Shown here: piece after piece, positions 33,618-46,552 of the stretch | Layout: every line of letters begins with the position of its first letter | Position numbering within the stretch: the stretch's first letter is position 1 | Source of the DNA: Apiosordaria backusii | Taxonomy: Eukaryota > Ascomycota > Sordariomycetes > Sordariales > Lasiosphaeriaceae | Reading direction: 5' to 3' | Assembly (NCBI GenBank): GCA_030549205.1 | Contig: JAUKTV010000007.1 | Span: 62,001-126,000, forward strand | Length of the DNA: 64,000 nt | Position numbers and translations under genes: made by a program | Notes under the pieces: model-generated | What the model saw: the letters and a program-made list of their open reading frames with translations, nothing else | The model's database searches: none | Told to the model about the DNA's origin: nothing

Positions 33618-35141
33618 CTAGGAAAGAATCACAGTCTGCGCTAGCAAGCCATGTCTCTGGACAATATCTTCAACGCTAGCATATCCTGCTGGCCGACCTC
33701 CGCGTGCCTCCTTGACGAGCCGATACTTATTTCGGATATGACACAAAACAAACGGACCTGGGGCCCCCATAATTTCCCACAATTCCTCACGGCCCTCAAC
33801 CTCATCATTACGAAATCTGTCTTGTCTGGTAGGAAAGTGCCACCCAAGCTTCCCTTTTCGAAGAACACCAATATGAAAACCCTGAACCTCCAGCTTCCCG
33901 GGTTCTACAACTCGAGGAAAGATTGGAACCGATCCATCGCTGGTATCTCCAACAGTCCTGGGCTGAAGGCGAACACATTGCCTCGTAGTCCAGTCCGGAA
34001 CCCAAGACGGGAGTTGCGCCGAAAGCTCTCCTCTCACCCTGCATGCGTCTGACAGAATATCCAACGTCCGGTCCTGGAGAACGATCCGAGTTGCAATGTC
34101 CACCAGCAGCCTCTCCATCGTGTTCTCGGGAGAATAGTCCGGCACTATGCCATAGTCTTCCCGGACAAGGCCAAGGAAAGCGTAGATCCTGTCCCGGCTA
34201 TCGCTACTCTGGAGATGGCGAGATTGAGACAAAAGGTCCATGAGGCCGAACGGTCCCACCCGGTCAAACCGCATTTTACTGATCACAAAGAAGTTGACAA
34301 TATTGTTGGTGTCTGCGACCTGTGCTTGACGCTCAGTGATGGCCGGTCCGAAATAGGGGAAGTGGCTGTATTTCTGAAGCGTAGGAAGCACCTCTGATAA
34401 CCGCTTCCAGGGGATGGATGATCGGCCATACAGGAAATAGATGTTGGAAGATGAAATGAACTCCTGGTAAACCCAGGTGCGGGTCCACCAGGGGCTGCTG
34501 AAGACATCGTAGAAGGTAAACCAGTCGTCCACAAATCGCTTGTTCGCTAAATTGGTCCGCAGATAATACTCCAGGTGAAAATAATACTGGTAGAAGTCGC
34601 CATCAGGGTCGACACTTTGGTGTAGCTTGACCAACCATTCCACTCCGCAAGGGTTGACTTCAGTGGTGGAGAGGCAGATCAGAGTCTGAGCTGCAGAAGA
34701 GTAGATTCCCCTCATGAATCCGACTTGATGAGATCGCTCAGCGAGGTTGAACTGATTGATGCAGATCTGGTCAGCCCAGATGATACATTCTTTGTCTGGA
34801 AAGGTCTTTCTCCAAAAGTCTCTCGCCATATCCAAGACGTGGGCAAGATTCTCAAAGACATTGAACTGGATGCCATTGACAAGGACCATCTTTGCTTTTC
34901 TCGGATCTCCAGCACAGTACGAGATCGCTGTGTACTGGCCTTTGACATTTGACAAGGTAGCTGCAGGTAAAAGATCACAGCAAATAAGGCCATCATGATC
35001 GTCTAGATGAAGTCTAAGTAAGCGGATTTCTTGGGAAGCTGGGTTCAGATCTTGATAGATGGAGCTTCTGGTGATCTCATTGTTGGCTGGTGTAGGGAAG
35101 ATGTCCCGACAAGCGGACTGTGAGAGAGTAACTCCTGGCAT
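33618..35141 (-). CDS. HET-domain (heterokaryon incompatibility) protein
   Basis: An intronless gene for 507 residues. The HET domain occupies about 70-225, with its three usual blocks: YTAISYCAGDPRK, then ECIIWADQICINQFNLAERSHQVGFMRGIYSSA, then WWTRTWVYQEF. The later block SRDRIYAFLGL is also typical. HET domains trigger the cell-death reaction when genetically different fungal cells fuse, and they often act with partner loci. The start is the first ATG in the frame, about 70 residues ahead of the domain. No NACHT, ankyrin or WD repeats are attached. Whether this copy is an active incompatibility gene or one of the many uncharacterised HET paralogues cannot be told here. Confidence 0.9.
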   Translation of the reverse strand: MPGVTLSQSACRDIFPTPANNEITRSSIYQDLNPASQEIRLLRLHLDDHDGLICCDLLPAATLSNVKGQYTAISYCAGDPRKAKMVLVNGIQFNVFENLAHVLDMARDFWRKTFPDKECIIWADQICINQFNLAERSHQVGFMRGIYSSAAQTLICLSTTEVNPCGVEWLVKLHQSVDPDGDFYQYYFHLEYYLRTNLANKRFVDDWFTFYDVFSSPWWTRTWVYQEFISSSNIYFLYGRSSIPWKRLSEVLPTLQKYSHFPYFGPAITERQAQVADTNNIVNFFVISKMRFDRVGPFGLMDLLSQSRHLQSSDSRDRIYAFLGLVREDYGIVPDYSPENTMERLLVDIATRIVLQDRTLDILSDACRVRGELSAQLPSWVPDWTTRQCVRLQPRTVGDTSDGSVPIFPRVVEPGKLEVQGFHIGVLRKGKLGWHFPTRQDRFRNDEVEGREELWEIMGAPGPFVLCHIRNKYRLVKEARGGRPAGYASVEDIVQRHGLLAQTVILS

Positions 35142-35744
35142 GGCCTAATCTGGAGAAGGGACTGATCATTTCTGTCTGAGGGGTAGGTCAAGAACGAATC
35201 TTCATGATGGTTGTGGGGCAATACATAAATAGGTAATAGACATCGACTTACAAGAAGACTCAAAACGCGATGGTTCATAGATTGTGCTTGCGCTCAACAT
35301 CCCAAAAACGTGTGGTGTCAACCGACGTCCAATGGCATCACTCTTGCTCCGACAGCTGACTTTCTGGTCAGTCATCGATCCAATCAAACGTCATGGGTTT
35401 ATCGCGCCCGACCAAAGTGCCTGCCAATTAAACTGCTTCGTGGATAAAGGTTCATCCTCCCTAATCGAAGCTCTGGTGCGCGGATCAACGTAGCCACATG
35501 GAATGAGGCGTCCGGGGCGCTTAACCGGTTGGTTGGTAGATGAAGATGTCCCTAATGGGTGGTTACAATCTAGTCCTGTTCTGGTCTCAAGTGCGGCTGA
35601 ACAGAGTCTCGAGACTAGAATAAAGAGGTATGAGGGGATGCTGCACGAATCTCAGCCGCCCTCACCAAGAAAGGAAACCTTCACAAATCAAGGTATTTGG
35701 AGACTCTCACTCATTAGTACAAGTAAGCTCCAAAGGAAACCGAA
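35142..35744. other. Divergent promoter region of the HET and CorA-like genes
   Basis: 600 bases between two divergent genes. No open frame of interest. It is expected to hold both promoters. Confidence 0.5.
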
Positions 35745-37642
35745 ATGTTCAACAAACAAGCCTCATTTCTCGACTCGCTCAGGTTGCTGGGAAAAGCCCG
35801 ACCTAGAATCGGAGACCCCCCTCCTATTTCTGCACCCCGGACCCCCGCCAAGCCTGCTGAGCCCGTCATCAAATGTCTCCGGCTCCAGATCCACAACGAC
35901 GGCAAGACTGTCTTCACCTCCCTCGACCTGCCCCGAACGCATCCTCACCCTGAGGAGGCCCTAGAAGGGTCCCACGACCATGATGTGATATACATCGTGG
36001 AAGGACACAGCAGTCTCGCCACGCGTCTATCGGCTATGGGGCTGGACTTGCCTCAAGCATTTTTCGCAGCACATCTAGGTCGGGGATCAGGGCACAGCAT
36101 TAATCTCGAATCAGCATGGTCCACAGGTAGCTTCTTCGCTAGCTGGTCCGTCCCAGCGACGCAGCAGTCCGACAGTTGGAAAATGGAGAAGCGCATCCGC
36201 GCTGGAAGGCCATGGGATAAGGACCAGGCCACTGACCCAGAGTCGATGTATGAGAGCCATTGTCGTTGGGGCACGTTTCCGGAAAGCTTGTACCGGTCGT
36301 ATCACCCGCTCCACCCATCCCAGCGGGAGGGCAATACTGTCCTACACCACGCCACGACGTGTATGTCATTTTACTACTCCAGAGGGGAGCACGGTCGACT
36401 TGTGGGGTGCTTGCTGGTCGATCCGAGAAGAATGCACACTGTGAGAAAAGTTGACCTCGACCTGTGGCGCGGGAATGTTAGCTCCAAATCCTTGCCAAAT
36501 AGACCCTGCTTTGTCAACGAGACAATAAGCCTGGATCGGATAAGGAAAGCCTTGGAAGGCTCGAGTCTCTTTCGAGGCAGGCAAACCGACACATGGGTGA
36601 TACAGACCATGATGAGTCTTGTGTTGGACGATATGCCAGCGGTCTTGTTTGAGCTGGGCCGGGGACTGGACGAGGTTGAGTTATGTCTAGGCGAAGACCA
36701 AGAGCTGCGCTCCTCGGTGCCGCAGTGGAGAGACTACCTTGGCCGGTGGCGCAACACGCTCGCCAACCTTCGGATTTCTGTCCGGTACATGATGGAGAGG
36801 TTCGAGCAACACTCGATGCAGAGACAACAGCAACCAGACACGCACGATGAATCTGCTCAGATGATCCTATGGCGTATCAAGCAAGTCAACGCTGAGCTGG
36901 AGGCCATCCGAGGCAGGATTGAGACGGCATTCCAAGCGCTCATGTCGACGCTCAGCATCCTCGAGAGCCAGCGCGCCATTGCCCAAGCTGAATCGATATC
37001 CAAGCTCACGCAGCTGGCATTCTTTTTCATTCCTTTGAGCTTCATCGCCGCTGTGTTCGGGATGAACGTGATTGTCGGTTTTGAAACGCTCCTTTTATAT
37101 TGTTTCTCGAGTCACCAACTTACAGGTGTGTACAGGAATTCCAGGACCAGTATACCTGGCCGCGATGGCTAGGGGTCTCCATCGGCGTCACCGGGGCCAC
37201 GTACTTTGCGCTGTACTACTCTACGGTCCACACCGTTGTCACCCACACCATCCCAACTATTATTTCCCGTAGCATCAACTGGGGCTCCGTTGGAAGGATT
37301 GGTCGCCACATCGTAAACGCGGTTACTGTCCTCACCGCCACCAGCACTCTCTACCTGCTGTTGGTACTATCTGTCCTCACCGGTATCTTCGCTGGTCTGA
37401 CATTTGTGGGATTTATGCTGGAGATGCCGCTTGGTGGGGCGGTAGCAGTGGCACTCGGTATGGCTATTGTCGCCCTGGGGATGATTGTTTCGTGCTTCCT
37501 TTCGATGGACGCGCGGCGGAAGGCAAGGGATGGGTACGTACCGGCGCCGACGTCCATATATGATAGGGGTGGGTATAGGCGTGAATCAGATATAGAACTC
37601 GTGAGGCGCCTGAGTACCCAACGAGAGGGATCCTTGGATTGA
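35745..37642 (+). CDS. CorA-like metal-transporter-family membrane protein
   Basis: Two exons with an intron at about 37074-37135 (the alternative acceptor 37125 breaks the frame) give 611 residues. The C-terminal half has the CorA plan: a long helix with coiled-coil character (SAQMILWRIKQVNAELEAIRG) running into the first membrane span LAFFFIPLSFIAAVFGMN. The GMN signature of CorA is at residues 439-441. The second exon has another hydrophobic segment near WPRWLGVSIGVTGATYFALYY and two more spans farther on. Such CorA-like proteins with large N-terminal regions are expanded in filamentous fungi, and actual magnesium transport has not been shown for most. The basic soluble N-terminal region is not recognised. 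Confidence 0.82.
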
Positions 37643-38135
37643 TCAAAGCGATCTTCAATAGAGTCTTCTGGTTAAAAAGTCCTTCGGGGCGCCACAGCCT
37701 TCACCTCGCCCGCCTCGTTCATCGCTCATGTCCATATGCGAAAGATAAAAATGCGGGTCGGAATCTGCGCGCCTGGCCGCCCCCGCGGAAGGTGTGGGAT
37801 TTCGGCTGATCTGCGTTGTGTAGACGGAAAGGACAAAAGAGGACGACAGGCGGCCAACCACGAGAGGCTGGTTACCAGATACATGCTTTCAACCCAAGAA
37901 ATATTGTGGGGATCCGGAAATTCATCTATGGACATCAGCGGCCCTGCCGTCTCTCACCACATTCTCCATGCACTCGTCCTTTAAAGCACCTTTTTCAGCG
38001 CAAGAACCTTCTCATATTCATCGAAGAAAAAGCCGAATCTTGCCGTCACGGCGCCGCGGCAAGTCATGAAGGGACTCGACGGGGCTGATGTGGCGCGCGG
38101 ACTCTCTCAGCCACAGGCAACCAATTCAGCTGACT
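37643..38135. other. Intergenic, left flank of the transposon block
   Basis: Normal base composition, no gene seen. It ends at the foldback element. Confidence 0.5.
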
Positions 38136-38367
38136 GGATCCCTTTGGCTGGTCAAAAAGCCAAAAATCGGTGGGGCAAGCAATTGGACCAATGGGATATC
38201 GTAAAAGTCGCAGATTAGTCAGAAAGGAACCTTTGAATGCCCTGTCGGTACTCAGACCACCCTTCTATAAGTCCACTATAACCTCGCCATAACCCTAGCT
38301 AAGGCTGTACCTGCTTTGTGCTTTCTGCCCTACCGATTTCTGGCTTTTTGACCAGCCAAAGGGATCC
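38136..38367. mobile_element. Foldback/MITE-like element with 42 bp terminal inverted repeats
   Basis: The left arm 38136-38177 and right arm 38326-38367 are inverted copies that differ at two of 42 positions, both transitions. Each arm opens GGATCCCTTTGGCTGGTC. The 148 bp centre has no coding capacity. Size and layout fit a non-autonomous DNA transposon (MITE). I could not find a convincing target-site duplication. Its right end lies five bases from the LTR retrotransposon. Confidence 0.65.
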
Positions 38368-38372
38368 TAGTG

Positions 38373-38683
38373 TGTGTAGGTAGAAAATCCTGCAGTAATA
38401 GAAGTGATTGATTAATCTAAGGAATAAAAGAAAGCTGTTTAAACGAGCATATTTAGCTATATATTTATATAAAAGTAATCCTATAAAAGCAGTGTATTTT
38501 CGGCCTTTAGCTTCGGAGCTTTTTTAAACTTAAAACCTTCTATTTAATTATAATTGTTCTATCTTTTTATACCTATTTTAACTATAGGTTCTAAACCTAT
38601 AATGCTATTTCTAAGCTCTATTTTAATAATACTTATTTAAATATAGTATTTTTAATAGGCTTTATATTTTCCTACTTTATATA
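38373..38683. repeat. Left LTR of the retrotransposon
   Basis: 311 bp, aligned without gaps to the right LTR. It starts TGTGTAGG and ends CTTTATATA. Its right half is the more damaged of the two copies: C and G positions retained in the other LTR are T and A here. Confidence 0.9.
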
Positions 38684-41600
38684 CCTTTTTAACTAATAAG
38701 TTTATATATACTTAACTAACTTATATTTAAAGCTTTACTTTATACTTTTAAAGTAAATAAAGCTTATAGTAAGCTTTTTATTTACTATTTTGACTTTTCT
38801 TTTAAACTACTATTATTAATATTATTATTATTAATAACTATTACTATTACTATTAAAATAGTTAAAAAGAAAACCTTTACTACTTAATATTAGGCCTTAG
38901 TATATATATAAACTATAAAGTTTATTTACTTATTTAGTTTTAATATTTAAATTAAATAGCTTACTGTTATTTCTTTAAAAGTTTAAAATCAATTGTTTAA
39001 AGCAATTACTTTACTTATCTTTCTACCGGTCTTTACTTTTCTTAAATATACTAAGTAAGTTACTATTTTAACTTCGGCTTAAATTCTTAATAGTATATAT
39101 TTAAATAACTTATATATTTTCCTTTATAATTTTTTATATTCTTTTACTTATTACTAACTTTATTATTTAAAATAGTCTTATTATTTTAAAGTTCTATTTA
39201 CTTATTTAATAGGAATTTAACGATAGCTTTTATTTAAAGTATACTTATTTTACCTTTATTAAGAAAGAAGATAAGGTATATATTATTAAGCTTAGTTTAA
39301 AGGGGAATTGCTATTTAATTTACTTTTGGAATTATTTATATATTCCTTTCCTTTTTTATATAGAAGGTATATATTATACGTTATTTTTAATAATATTAGA
39401 CTATACTTTAAAAAATATAAGTATTTATTATAATATTTAAAAAAAGCTATAAATCTAATAATAATAATAACGTTTTACTTAGTTAAAAGTAGTTCTATAT
39501 CTTTTAGTTAAAGCATTTATATACTATATTAAAAAGATTGGTTTTAAAAAGGTTAAAAAAGAAGTAATTGCTATTTATATAGTAATTAAAGCTAATAAGC
39601 TTTATATTTAAATAAAAAAGCTTCTAATACTTTCTTTTACTTTATAAAAGTATAAAGGATCTTTAAATACTTTTATCTTTTTAAAAGAAGATTTATAATA
39701 AATAGCTATTTAAGCTATTAATAAGCTTTTTACTATATTTATTAAATATAGTATAGTCTATAAAGATATATAAAAGTAAGAAAAGAAGGAAGATAATAAA
39801 AAGGATAAAGAGGAAAGTTTAAATAAATTAGAGAAGGAGGATAAAGAGAAAGAGGAAAGTATAATAGTATTAAGTTTAAAGAAATTAAAAAAGGAAATGA
39901 TAGATTAAAAGGGGTTTAATTAAGTTAAGTTCTATAAAAAGTAATTGCCTTTAAAATATATTAAGTTAATTATTTTCTTTTTTCTTTTTTATTATTTAAA
40001 CTTAAGCTCTTTAAAAGCTTTATATTAAGGCCTAGCCTTTAAATTAAGAACTGTTTTTTAGTACTTTCTTAAGTTATTGAATTTTTTTATAAATATTTTA
40101 ATAATTTAAAAGCTTTTTAAAGTATTTAAACTTTTACTAAATAAGTTATTTAATAAGACTGTTTATTAATATCTTTTCTATAGAAAGGTAAAAGACTTTA
40201 AATAAGCTTTTACTATACTTTTAATAAGCTTAAACGTTTTAAATATTTATATAATAAAGCTTAATAGTTATTTAATTACTATTATTAACAATTAGGTAAA
40301 TAGTTTAAAGGTTATTATAGTAAATTCGGTATACTTTACTTAAGTTAAAGTTAATATCTTTAAAGAATTATTTAAAAGCTATAGTCTTTTAAATAGTTAA
40401 AGTAAAGATAAAAAGCTTTACTTTTATTAATAATATTATTATATTACTTTATTAAGTAACTTTTTAAAAAATAAGCCCTTTAAAAAGTATTATTAAATAC
40501 CTTTAAAATAAGTATTATATTTTTAAATTATTTATAAAGGAAATATCTATTATAATTAAAAGTACTTAAAAGGCTACCTTCCTTTTATATTCTATAGTAA
40601 AAAAGTATATAGAATAGAGGTATTTAATAACTCTTTATACTTTTTTAAAATACTAAAGGCTAAAATTAATAAAGAATTATAAAAGGATAAAGACTATATA
40701 AGCAATATTAGTTTAGATTATAATTACTATATATAAAATCAAGTCTATTAATTTTTAATATATTTTAATCTTATACTTTATTGCTTTTTCTATATACTTT
40801 ATAAGCTTTTTAAAACTTAAAGAGGTTAAAAGGTTTATTAAATTATTAGTAAGTTTGTATTTTTTTGCAATTTTTTTAATATATTAATTATAGTATAGCT
40901 ATAACTTTCTATTTTTCTAATCTTAAATAACTTTAATATTTAAAAACTATACTATATTTTCTTATTTATAGAAAGTATAGGCCTTTTTAAAGCTATTAAT
41001 AATATATTTCCTTTTTACCTTATAGTTTTAATAAAAGAATATAAGAATATTATCGATATAAAAAAGGATTAAAATCCTATTTACTAAGTCTATAAAAAGG
41101 CATTGCTTTTTAAAAATAGGACATAAATTAAGTTTATTAAGTATAGTTGAAAATTCTTAATATTAAAGTAATAGTAAATCTTTAAGGCTATATAGTATAT
41201 TTTTAAGTTTAAAAATCGAATCGTTATTATTTTTAAAACCGTTAAGGAGTTTATAAAATACCTTTTTCTAACTAAACCTTAAAGTATTAAGAAAGGCCTA
41301 AGCTATATTAAATTACTTATATTTTAAGTTAAAGATAGCTATAATAGTTATTATTATTTTAAAAATATAAATAGTTAAAGTAATTATATAAGTTAAGTTA
41401 ATATTATAAAAGCTTTAAAGATTATTATAAATATAAACTTAAGCTTTGTATTTTTTAAGAAAGCTATCTTAGTTAAATTTATAAATAAATACTTATTTTA
41501 AAAGAAAAGGATAGGATTTTACTTTATTTCTTTTAAGTACTTGCTAGATTTTATGCTTAATTATATTTTAAAATTCAGATTTAGTTACTTTTTTAAATTA

Positions 41601-44600
41601 AGCTTTAAAGAGGTATTTTTTAAACTTCCTTTAACTTATCGGTAAAGGTTTAATAAGCTGATTTTAATAAATTCGGTTAGCCGGTACTGCTTTTATTTAT
41701 TAGGCTATACTTTATTAAATTACTACTATAAAGATAGTATAAAAAGTATAATATTAGAGCTTATAATTGGATATTTAATAGTATTTAAAAATATATATAT
41801 TAAAGAAAACTTATTAAAAGTACTATATTATTACTACTATATTAAATATTATAAAATTAGAAAATCCTATTACTTTAGCTTCTTTTTCCTTCTTTACCTT
41901 TTTAAGGTATTTATATATATAAGCACTTCTTTTTATTAGCTTTAATATTTATAATAGTTACTATATATTTGAATTTACTAGGTTTAAGTTTATAAACTAA
42001 GTTATTAAACTTTTTATTTACACTTTACTATATTATTTAAAAGTACTAATATCTTCTACTTTATTAGTAAATATATCTTTATTTTATATTTAATTAATAA
42101 GGTCTTTATTTTTATTAATACTAAGGTTAAGCGTTTCTTCTTAATTTATAATAAAGATAGTTGATTTAATGCTTTTATAGTTAAAATCGCTACTTAAATT
42201 ATTATTTAAATTATATTATTATATTTATTAACGTACGTTAGTTTTATTGTTTATAAAAGTGTCGTTAGAAACCGGTATTAATTTAAAGGTAAGTAAAGGA
42301 TATTGAAAACTTTTATCGGCTTTTAAAAGCCTTTAAATTAGTTCTTTTAATTAGGAATCTATATTTTATTACTTAATTATATTTAATAGTACCTTCTTTT
42401 TTAAGTCTTAATTATAACCAATAAAGTAGTATCCTTTAAACTATTAACTTTATCTTTTATAATAAAAGGACTTAATAAAGCTTACTGGTTAAATTTACCT
42501 GTTTTTACTATCCTATTAAAGACTGATAGTATATTTAATTTCGAAATTAAAGTACTTAAAAGCTTAGCAACTTCCTTTACGGTACTTAAAGAACGTATAT
42601 TCTTTTATTTAAGTTTATTATTAAAGAAAATAGTCTTATTAAAGGTAACGTTATATATAGTAAATATATATCTGAAAGTAAGGACTTAAATACAATAGAG
42701 ATTTATAGCTTTATAGCCTATTAAATAGCCGATATATACTTTTAAAAGTTCCTTAAAAGCTTTATAATAAAGGTTCTTTTTACGATCTTTATTTAAAGGA
42801 TATATACAGTAACTATATATATAAATACTACTTTAATTAAGCTTAAGATTTTATATAAGCTTAAAAATAAAGGAAGACTTTTACTACCTTATACTTTATT
42901 AAAATTAAAAGAAAAGAAGTTTATTAAGAAAGGTATAGCTATATTATTTATTTAGTAACTTAATATAAAGGTAAGAAGCTACTTATAAGACTTTAAATTA
43001 AAAACTAACCGATAGTTAAGCTATAGTTTATATAGTAATCTTTTTAATAGTAAGCTCCTTTTTTACTTACTTAATTATACTGTTAAGTTTCTTTTAATAT
43101 AAAGAGAAGGTCTTAAGTTCGATCCTATTATTTAAAGTTTAGATTATAAAATCTATTTTATTTAAAGTAGGTAAAATGCTAAGCTTATTATTTAAATGTA
43201 AAATATATATAAATATATCGAATTATTATTTAATCTAATTAATAAAGCTTTTTAAAGCGTTAAAAATCTTAACTTAGGTTTTATAAGTAAAAGAAAATAT
43301 CTATATTTTACTATTATATTTATTTACTATAATAAGAACCTACTATAAGCTATTGTAAGCTTTTTTAAAATTAAAGAGATCTTAAGTAATATATTAGAAT
43401 AGTTATAAAAAGCAATTAAGTAACGGTTTATATAAAATAATCTATATAGTATATATTTATAAACAGTCTTTATATTAAATATATTAAATACTGTTAATTT
43501 TAACGTTTTAAGCTTATTTTATTAAATAGCTTAAAGTATTAGTTTTAAAATATCCTATTTATATATATTAAAGTACTTTAGAATTGTCTTATAGTTATAG
43601 AGGATTTTAAAAAGGTTAATATAAATATATAAAAGCTTAATTAACAGCTTTAGAAATTACTGGCTAATAAATAATTCCAATAGTGTTTATAGGAATTTAG
43701 AAATTAGTAAAGGATAAAAAGTAAATAAAAAGAAAAATGTATTTAAAAAATATTAAGTTTTAATATATTTTTAATTATTTAATTTTAATAAAATTGTAAA
43801 GCTCTTCTCTATAGTATAAACCTTTATTTATATTACAATACTATATTTTATATACTTATAAGCTTTACTTAAAAATAATATTAATATAAAAACCTTTAAT
43901 AATAAAGACTTACTTTAGAATTAAATTTAAAAGGCTATTTTCTTTTATAAAGGTACCTTTAAAAATATACTTTTTAAATCTATAAATAGAGAAAGAGGTA
44001 ATTTTAACTTTAACTTAATGTTTTTTAAAGTAAGGTTTATAAGAATTAGGGACTAGGAACTTTTTTAAATTAACAATATATATATTTAAACAGTTATTAT
44101 AAACTGTAGATTTAGAAAGTAAGTAAATATTAAAGGCTTTAATAATAAGTATAATATTATAATTGTTATACTTTTTCTAATAAGCTATTGTTTAATTTAA
44201 AAGCTCTTTAAATAAATTAGAATTAATAATAATAGTAATTAAAGCTTTATAAAGCTTAAAAGTATTAAAGGAAGAGTAAATAGGATTGTTTAAGCTTTAG
44301 GAAATCTACTATTTAATGGTCTTATATTAATATAGTTGCTTTTATTTACTAAAAAAAAGTAGGCTATTTTTAATATTATTGCTTATTTTAATAAAGAGAT
44401 TAGGAAGTTAGTAAGCTTATAGGGCTTTATTTATAAGTATATACTTTAAATAAGAGTACCGTTTAGGGCTTTAAGTATAGAATTTTAAGTTTTTTTCTTT
44501 AATTAAGTATAGATAATCTTTTAAGTTTATTTTTAAGCATTTAAAAGTATAAGAATTACTATAAGAATTTCTATTTTAAAAAGAATCGAATATAGTAAAA

Positions 44601-45541
44601 ATATAGGCTTCCTTTAGCCTTACTTTAGTAAGCTTTTTAATAATAAAGCTATAAAAGAATTTTCCGACTTACTAAAGTATAAAGGTAGTTATATTATAAA
44701 TTTCTTTTTTTTAAATAAATAAGCGGTAGTTTTAAGCTTACTTAAAGGTAAAGTATATACCGACTGTATTTAAAAAGCTTATTATAGTAAAGGTACTTTA
44801 GACTTTAAGTAATTTATATACTTTAATTTAATTTAAAGCGTTAGCTTATAATAAGTACTATTTAATAGGATTGACATTACCTTAATATATTTATTTAAAT
44901 ATAGTATTGTACTTTTTATAAAATACTATATAAAAATTAGTAAGCGTAAGTATAAGTAAGGTCTTTAAATACTAGACCTTTTACTAAAGGATTAAAAGGG
45001 TAAGGCTAGTATAAGATATTAGCGCTTTAAAAGCTTAGATAGTTTTAAAAGTAATATTAGTAAAAGCAGTATTAAAAATTCAGATAGTTTTAAAAATAGT
45101 ATTAAATTTTACTTCTTTAGTTAGTTAGTTATTAAGTATAGGTATATTGGTTTTAATAGTAAGTAGCTTAAAAGGCTTAAAAGTAAAAGAAATATTTAAG
45201 TATACTATAGTAATATAAGTTAATAATAAATCCTAGCTTATATAGGAGTAGAACTATTTAATAAGCTTTATATAATTCTTATATTAAAAGGATTTGTTAT
45301 TTAAAAAAGTAGGGTTAGATTAAATGTTTACTTCTTTAAGGTTAATAAGCTTTTAAATACTTAAAAGGTCAGCTTAAAAGTATAGAAAAGTATATTAATA
45401 AAACCAGTTTTCTATAGTATAGAAAATGATTTTAATAAAAGTAGTAGATTTAACGGATATAGTAGAATAGTAAGCTTAAATAAGTAAATAAAGAGATTTT
45501 TTAAAACTATTAAGCTTAGTTAGAAAACGCTAAGCTTTAAC

Positions 45542-45852
45542 TGTATAGATAAAAAACCCTATAATAATAGAAATAATTAATTAATTTAAAAAATAAAAGA
45601 AAGCTATTTAAATAAATGTATTTAGCTATATATTTATATAAAAGTAATCCTATAAAAGCAGTGTATTTTTGGCCTTTGGCTTTAGAACTTCTTTAAACTT
45701 AGAACCTTCTATTTAACTACAACTGTTCTATCTTCTTATACTTATTTTAACTATAGGTTCTAGACCTATAATACCATTCCTAAGCTCCATTTTAGTAGCG
45801 CTTGTTTAAACACAGTGTTCTTAGCAGGCCCTACATTTTCCTGCTCCACACA
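45542..45852. repeat. Right LTR of the retrotransposon
   Basis: 311 bp, starting TGTATAGA and ending CTCCACACA. Its left end is the more mutated part and its right half keeps near-normal GC. By hand alignment it differs from the left LTR at 55 positions, all C/T or G/A, with no gaps. Confidence 0.9.
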
Positions 45853-46552
45853 GTGATTCCTCAGTAGAAGATTGCATCGCTCATCAAGTATATATACCAC
45901 CGCCCAGCCGAGTCTCCTAGACTCCCTCATCTAATTGAAACTTAATTATTCAAGAATACCGCCACCCCTCCTCTCTTTCCCACGAGTGTAGGCGCTCAGC
46001 TATTGCCGCGTCATTCTCTTGTTCCGTTGCTGAGTTTAGATCTCCACCACTTACATGACAGCAATGACTGCCTGAAGCTTCAACTCCAAGTTCTTCACCA
46101 TGCTGCTGCAGATTAAGATTTTGACAGACCGCATAATGCAATTCTGCACTTGTTCAGCATTCAATCTCTCACGCTATAGGGTGAATGGAGCCATGGGTAG
46201 GCCTTACCACTTAAGGAATTGACTTCTATGATTGGTCAGTTCCTGGACCGGCGAAAGGGTGATTGCTTCCACCGGCCGGTTGACCGTGATCACCATCGGT
46301 CAAGCACCAAAAGAGTTAGGTATCAACGTTACTGGCTCGAAATGCCAATCTCATGATTCCAATAATATACTTAACTTGTCCGAGTGTGTTTCATTTCTGA
46401 AGACCTGGAAACAATCCCGCTCAAGATTTCATCATTCTGATCACACAATCCTGTCACTCTCCTTTTGACACTACCTCTTGCATCACCCATTCTTCCCTAC
46501 AGCATTACCTATATATCTATCTTTCCAACCCCCATTGATCCTCAAAACACCA
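45853..46552. other. Intergenic, right flank of the retrotransposon
   Basis: Base composition returns to normal immediately after the LTR. No gene seen. The right part is probably the leader of the hypothetical gene at 46553. Confidence 0.5.

Larger units (their letters stand above)
38373..45852. mobile_element. RIP-degraded LTR retrotransposon, 7480 bp
   Basis: Bounded by two directly repeated 311 bp LTRs that begin TG and end CA (TA in the mutated left copy). The interior is extremely AT-rich and has stop codons in all six frames, so no open frame of even 60 codons survives in 7 kb, in sharp contrast to both flanks. This, with LTR differences that are all transitions, is the expected product of repeat-induced point mutation on a duplicated element. 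Copia or Gypsy type, coding direction, primer-binding site and polypurine tract cannot be read. A target-site duplication is not clear: TAGTG precedes and GTGAT follows, sharing only GTG. Confidence 0.88.

Noticed and set aside
38684..45541. Attempt to recognise reverse transcriptase or integrase motifs inside the element
   Set aside because: The sequence is too saturated with C-to-T and G-to-A changes. No block long enough to trust was found in any frame.
38368..45857. Five-base target-site duplication around the retrotransposon
   Set aside because: TAGTG on the left and GTGAT on the right do not match. Only GTG is shared, which can be chance or reflect later change.
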